In this document: piece after piece, positions 9,427 to 10,387 of the stretch
Numbering within the stretch: the stretch's first letter is position 1
Layout of the letters: each line of letters opens with the position of its first letter
NCBI GenBank assembly: GCA_003500165.1
Contig: DNSZ01000193.1
Coordinates: forward strand, 7,202 to 17,588
DNA: 10,387 bases
Reading direction: 5' to 3'
Origin: Paracoccaceae bacterium
GTDB lineage: Bacteria; Pseudomonadota; Alphaproteobacteria; Rhodobacterales; Rhodobacteraceae
The notes under the pieces: model-generated
Seen by the model: the letters and a program-made list of their open reading frames with translations, nothing else
The model's database searches: none
What the model was told of the DNA's origin: nothing
Program-made: the position numbers and the translations under genes

Positions 9427-10387
9427 TGCGCGCGATCTGGCGGGTGTTCGCGCATATTCTGGCGCAGGAGCGGGTGGCGCTGATCCGCGGTGCGCTGCTC
9501 AGCCTTGCCGTGCTGGCCGCCGGGGCGGCGCTGCTGGGGCTTGCGGGCTGGTTCATCGTGGCGGCGGCCGCGGCGGGTGCCGCCGGTGCCGGCCTGGTCT
9601 TTGACGTGTTCCGCCCCTCGGCCGGGGTACGGTTTCTGGCCCTCGGTCGCACCGCGGCGCGCTATGGCGAGCGGCTGCTGACCCATGACGCGACGCTGCG
9701 CGCGCTGGCCGCGCTGCGGGTGCACCTGCTCGAACGGCTGGCCGCGGCGCCGTTTGCGCGGCTTGAACGGGTGCGGGGCGGGCTCGCGCTCAATGCGCTG
9801 ACGGCCGATGTCGATGCGCTGGACGGGGTGCCGCTGAGGCTGATCCTGCCGCTGGCCGCGGGGCTGGCGACCCAGCTTCTGGCCGCAGCCATGGTCGCCT
9901 GGCTGGTCGATCCCGGCGTCGCGCTGTGGGTTCTGGGGGTCTATCTGCTGGGCGGCGGCGCGGTGCTGGGGCTGGGGGCGCGGGCCTCGGCCGCGCCGTC
10001 GCGCCGTGCCGAGCGCGCCTTGCAGGCGTTGCGCGCCCGCACCGTCGACCTGTTGCGCGCGCGCGGCGATTTCGCGGTCGCCGGCCGGCTGACCGACCAG
10101 GCGGCGCATGTGCTGGCCGCCGATGCGCGCCGCCGCACCGACCGCGCCCGGCTTGACGCGATCGAGCGCGCCGTCGGCCTGGTGCTGACCGCGCTGACGC
10201 CGATTGCCATGGGCGGGGCGCTGGTACTGGGGATGGCCGGCGTGGCGGCGGGCACCATCGGCCCGGCCGCGGTCGCGATGGCAACGCTGGTGGCGCTCGC
10301 CCTGGCCGAGACGGTGCAGCCGCTGCGCCGGGCGATGGCCGATCTGGGTCGGATGGCGGATGCGGCGCGCCGGGTGGCGCCCGATCT
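9426..10387 (+). CDS. cydC: Thiol reductant ABC exporter subunit CydC, cut by the window edge
   Basis: This is the partner half of the CydDC heterodimeric exporter in the inner membrane. The ATG at 9426 shares its A with the last base of the cydD TGA, a TGATG junction typical of translational coupling that sets equal synthesis of both halves. The 320 codons in the window cover the membrane domain only. Hydrophobic segments lie near residues 20-50, 137-160, 164-185, 251-273 and 278-296. RYGERLLTHDATLR (79-92) is the conserved CydC signature in the first cytoplasmic loop, and ETVQPLRRAMADLGRM (295-310) closes the membrane domain. The ATPase domain lies beyond the right edge, so its motifs cannot be checked. 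The reading frame is open with no stop up to the edge. Orientation and coupling exclude an unrelated ABC protein. Confidence 0.93.
   Translation, partial: MRAIWRVFAHILAQERVALIRGALLSLAVLAAGAALLGLAGWFIVAAAAAGAAGAGLVFDVFRPSAGVRFLALGRTAARYGERLLTHDATLRALAALRVHLLERLAAAPFARLERVRGGLALNALTADVDALDGVPLRLILPLAAGLATQLLAAAMVAWLVDPGVALWVLGVYLLGGGAVLGLGARASAAPSRRAERALQALRARTVDLLRARGDFAVAGRLTDQAAHVLAADARRRTDRARLDAIERAVGLVLTALTPIAMGGALVLGMAGVAAGTIGPAAVAMATLVALALAETVQPLRRAMADLGRMADAARRVAPD

Overview
The window is very GC-rich bacterial chromosome, roughly 70% by eye, with almost all third codon positions G or C. It holds five complete or nearly complete genes of ordinary cell physiology plus one gene cut off by the right edge. 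The HemB protein has the aspartate-rich, cysteine-free metal site found in many alphaproteobacteria, and the Mfd, SerS and CydDC proteins look proteobacterial. An alphaproteobacterium, probably of the Rhodobacterales (Rhodobacter/Rhodovulum-like), fits best. That placement is inference from protein style and composition, not from a marker gene.

Layout. Positions 1-454 contain no gene I can support. The right half of this stretch is AT-richer and holds a long nested palindrome (332-394). hemB (455-1450, minus) and mfd (1555-5031, plus) are divergent across 104 bp. mfd converges on serS (5081-6373, minus) over a 49-bp gap with a terminator-like hairpin. Upstream of serS, on the same strand, lies an orphan periplasmic substrate-binding protein gene (6440-7576), separated from serS by a strong GC hairpin. 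That gene is divergent from cydD (7732-9426, plus), and the 155-bp gap between them contains overlapping inverted repeats. cydC starts on the last base of the cydD stop codon (9426) and runs out of the window.

How the genes relate. hemB makes porphobilinogen for heme. CydDC is the thiol exporter needed to assemble the heme-containing cytochrome bd oxidase, so both ends touch respiratory heme biology, but they are separate transcription units. cydD and cydC are translationally coupled halves of one heterodimeric transporter; cydAB may follow downstream outside the window. mfd (transcription-coupled repair) and serS (seryl-tRNA charging) are housekeeping genes with no evident link to their neighbours. 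The binding-protein gene has no permease or ATPase partner in the window.

I found no mobile element, CRISPR array, tRNA, rRNA or clear new multi-gene system. The points most worth checking are non-coding: the 332-394 palindrome and the two mutually overlapping hairpins in front of cydD.
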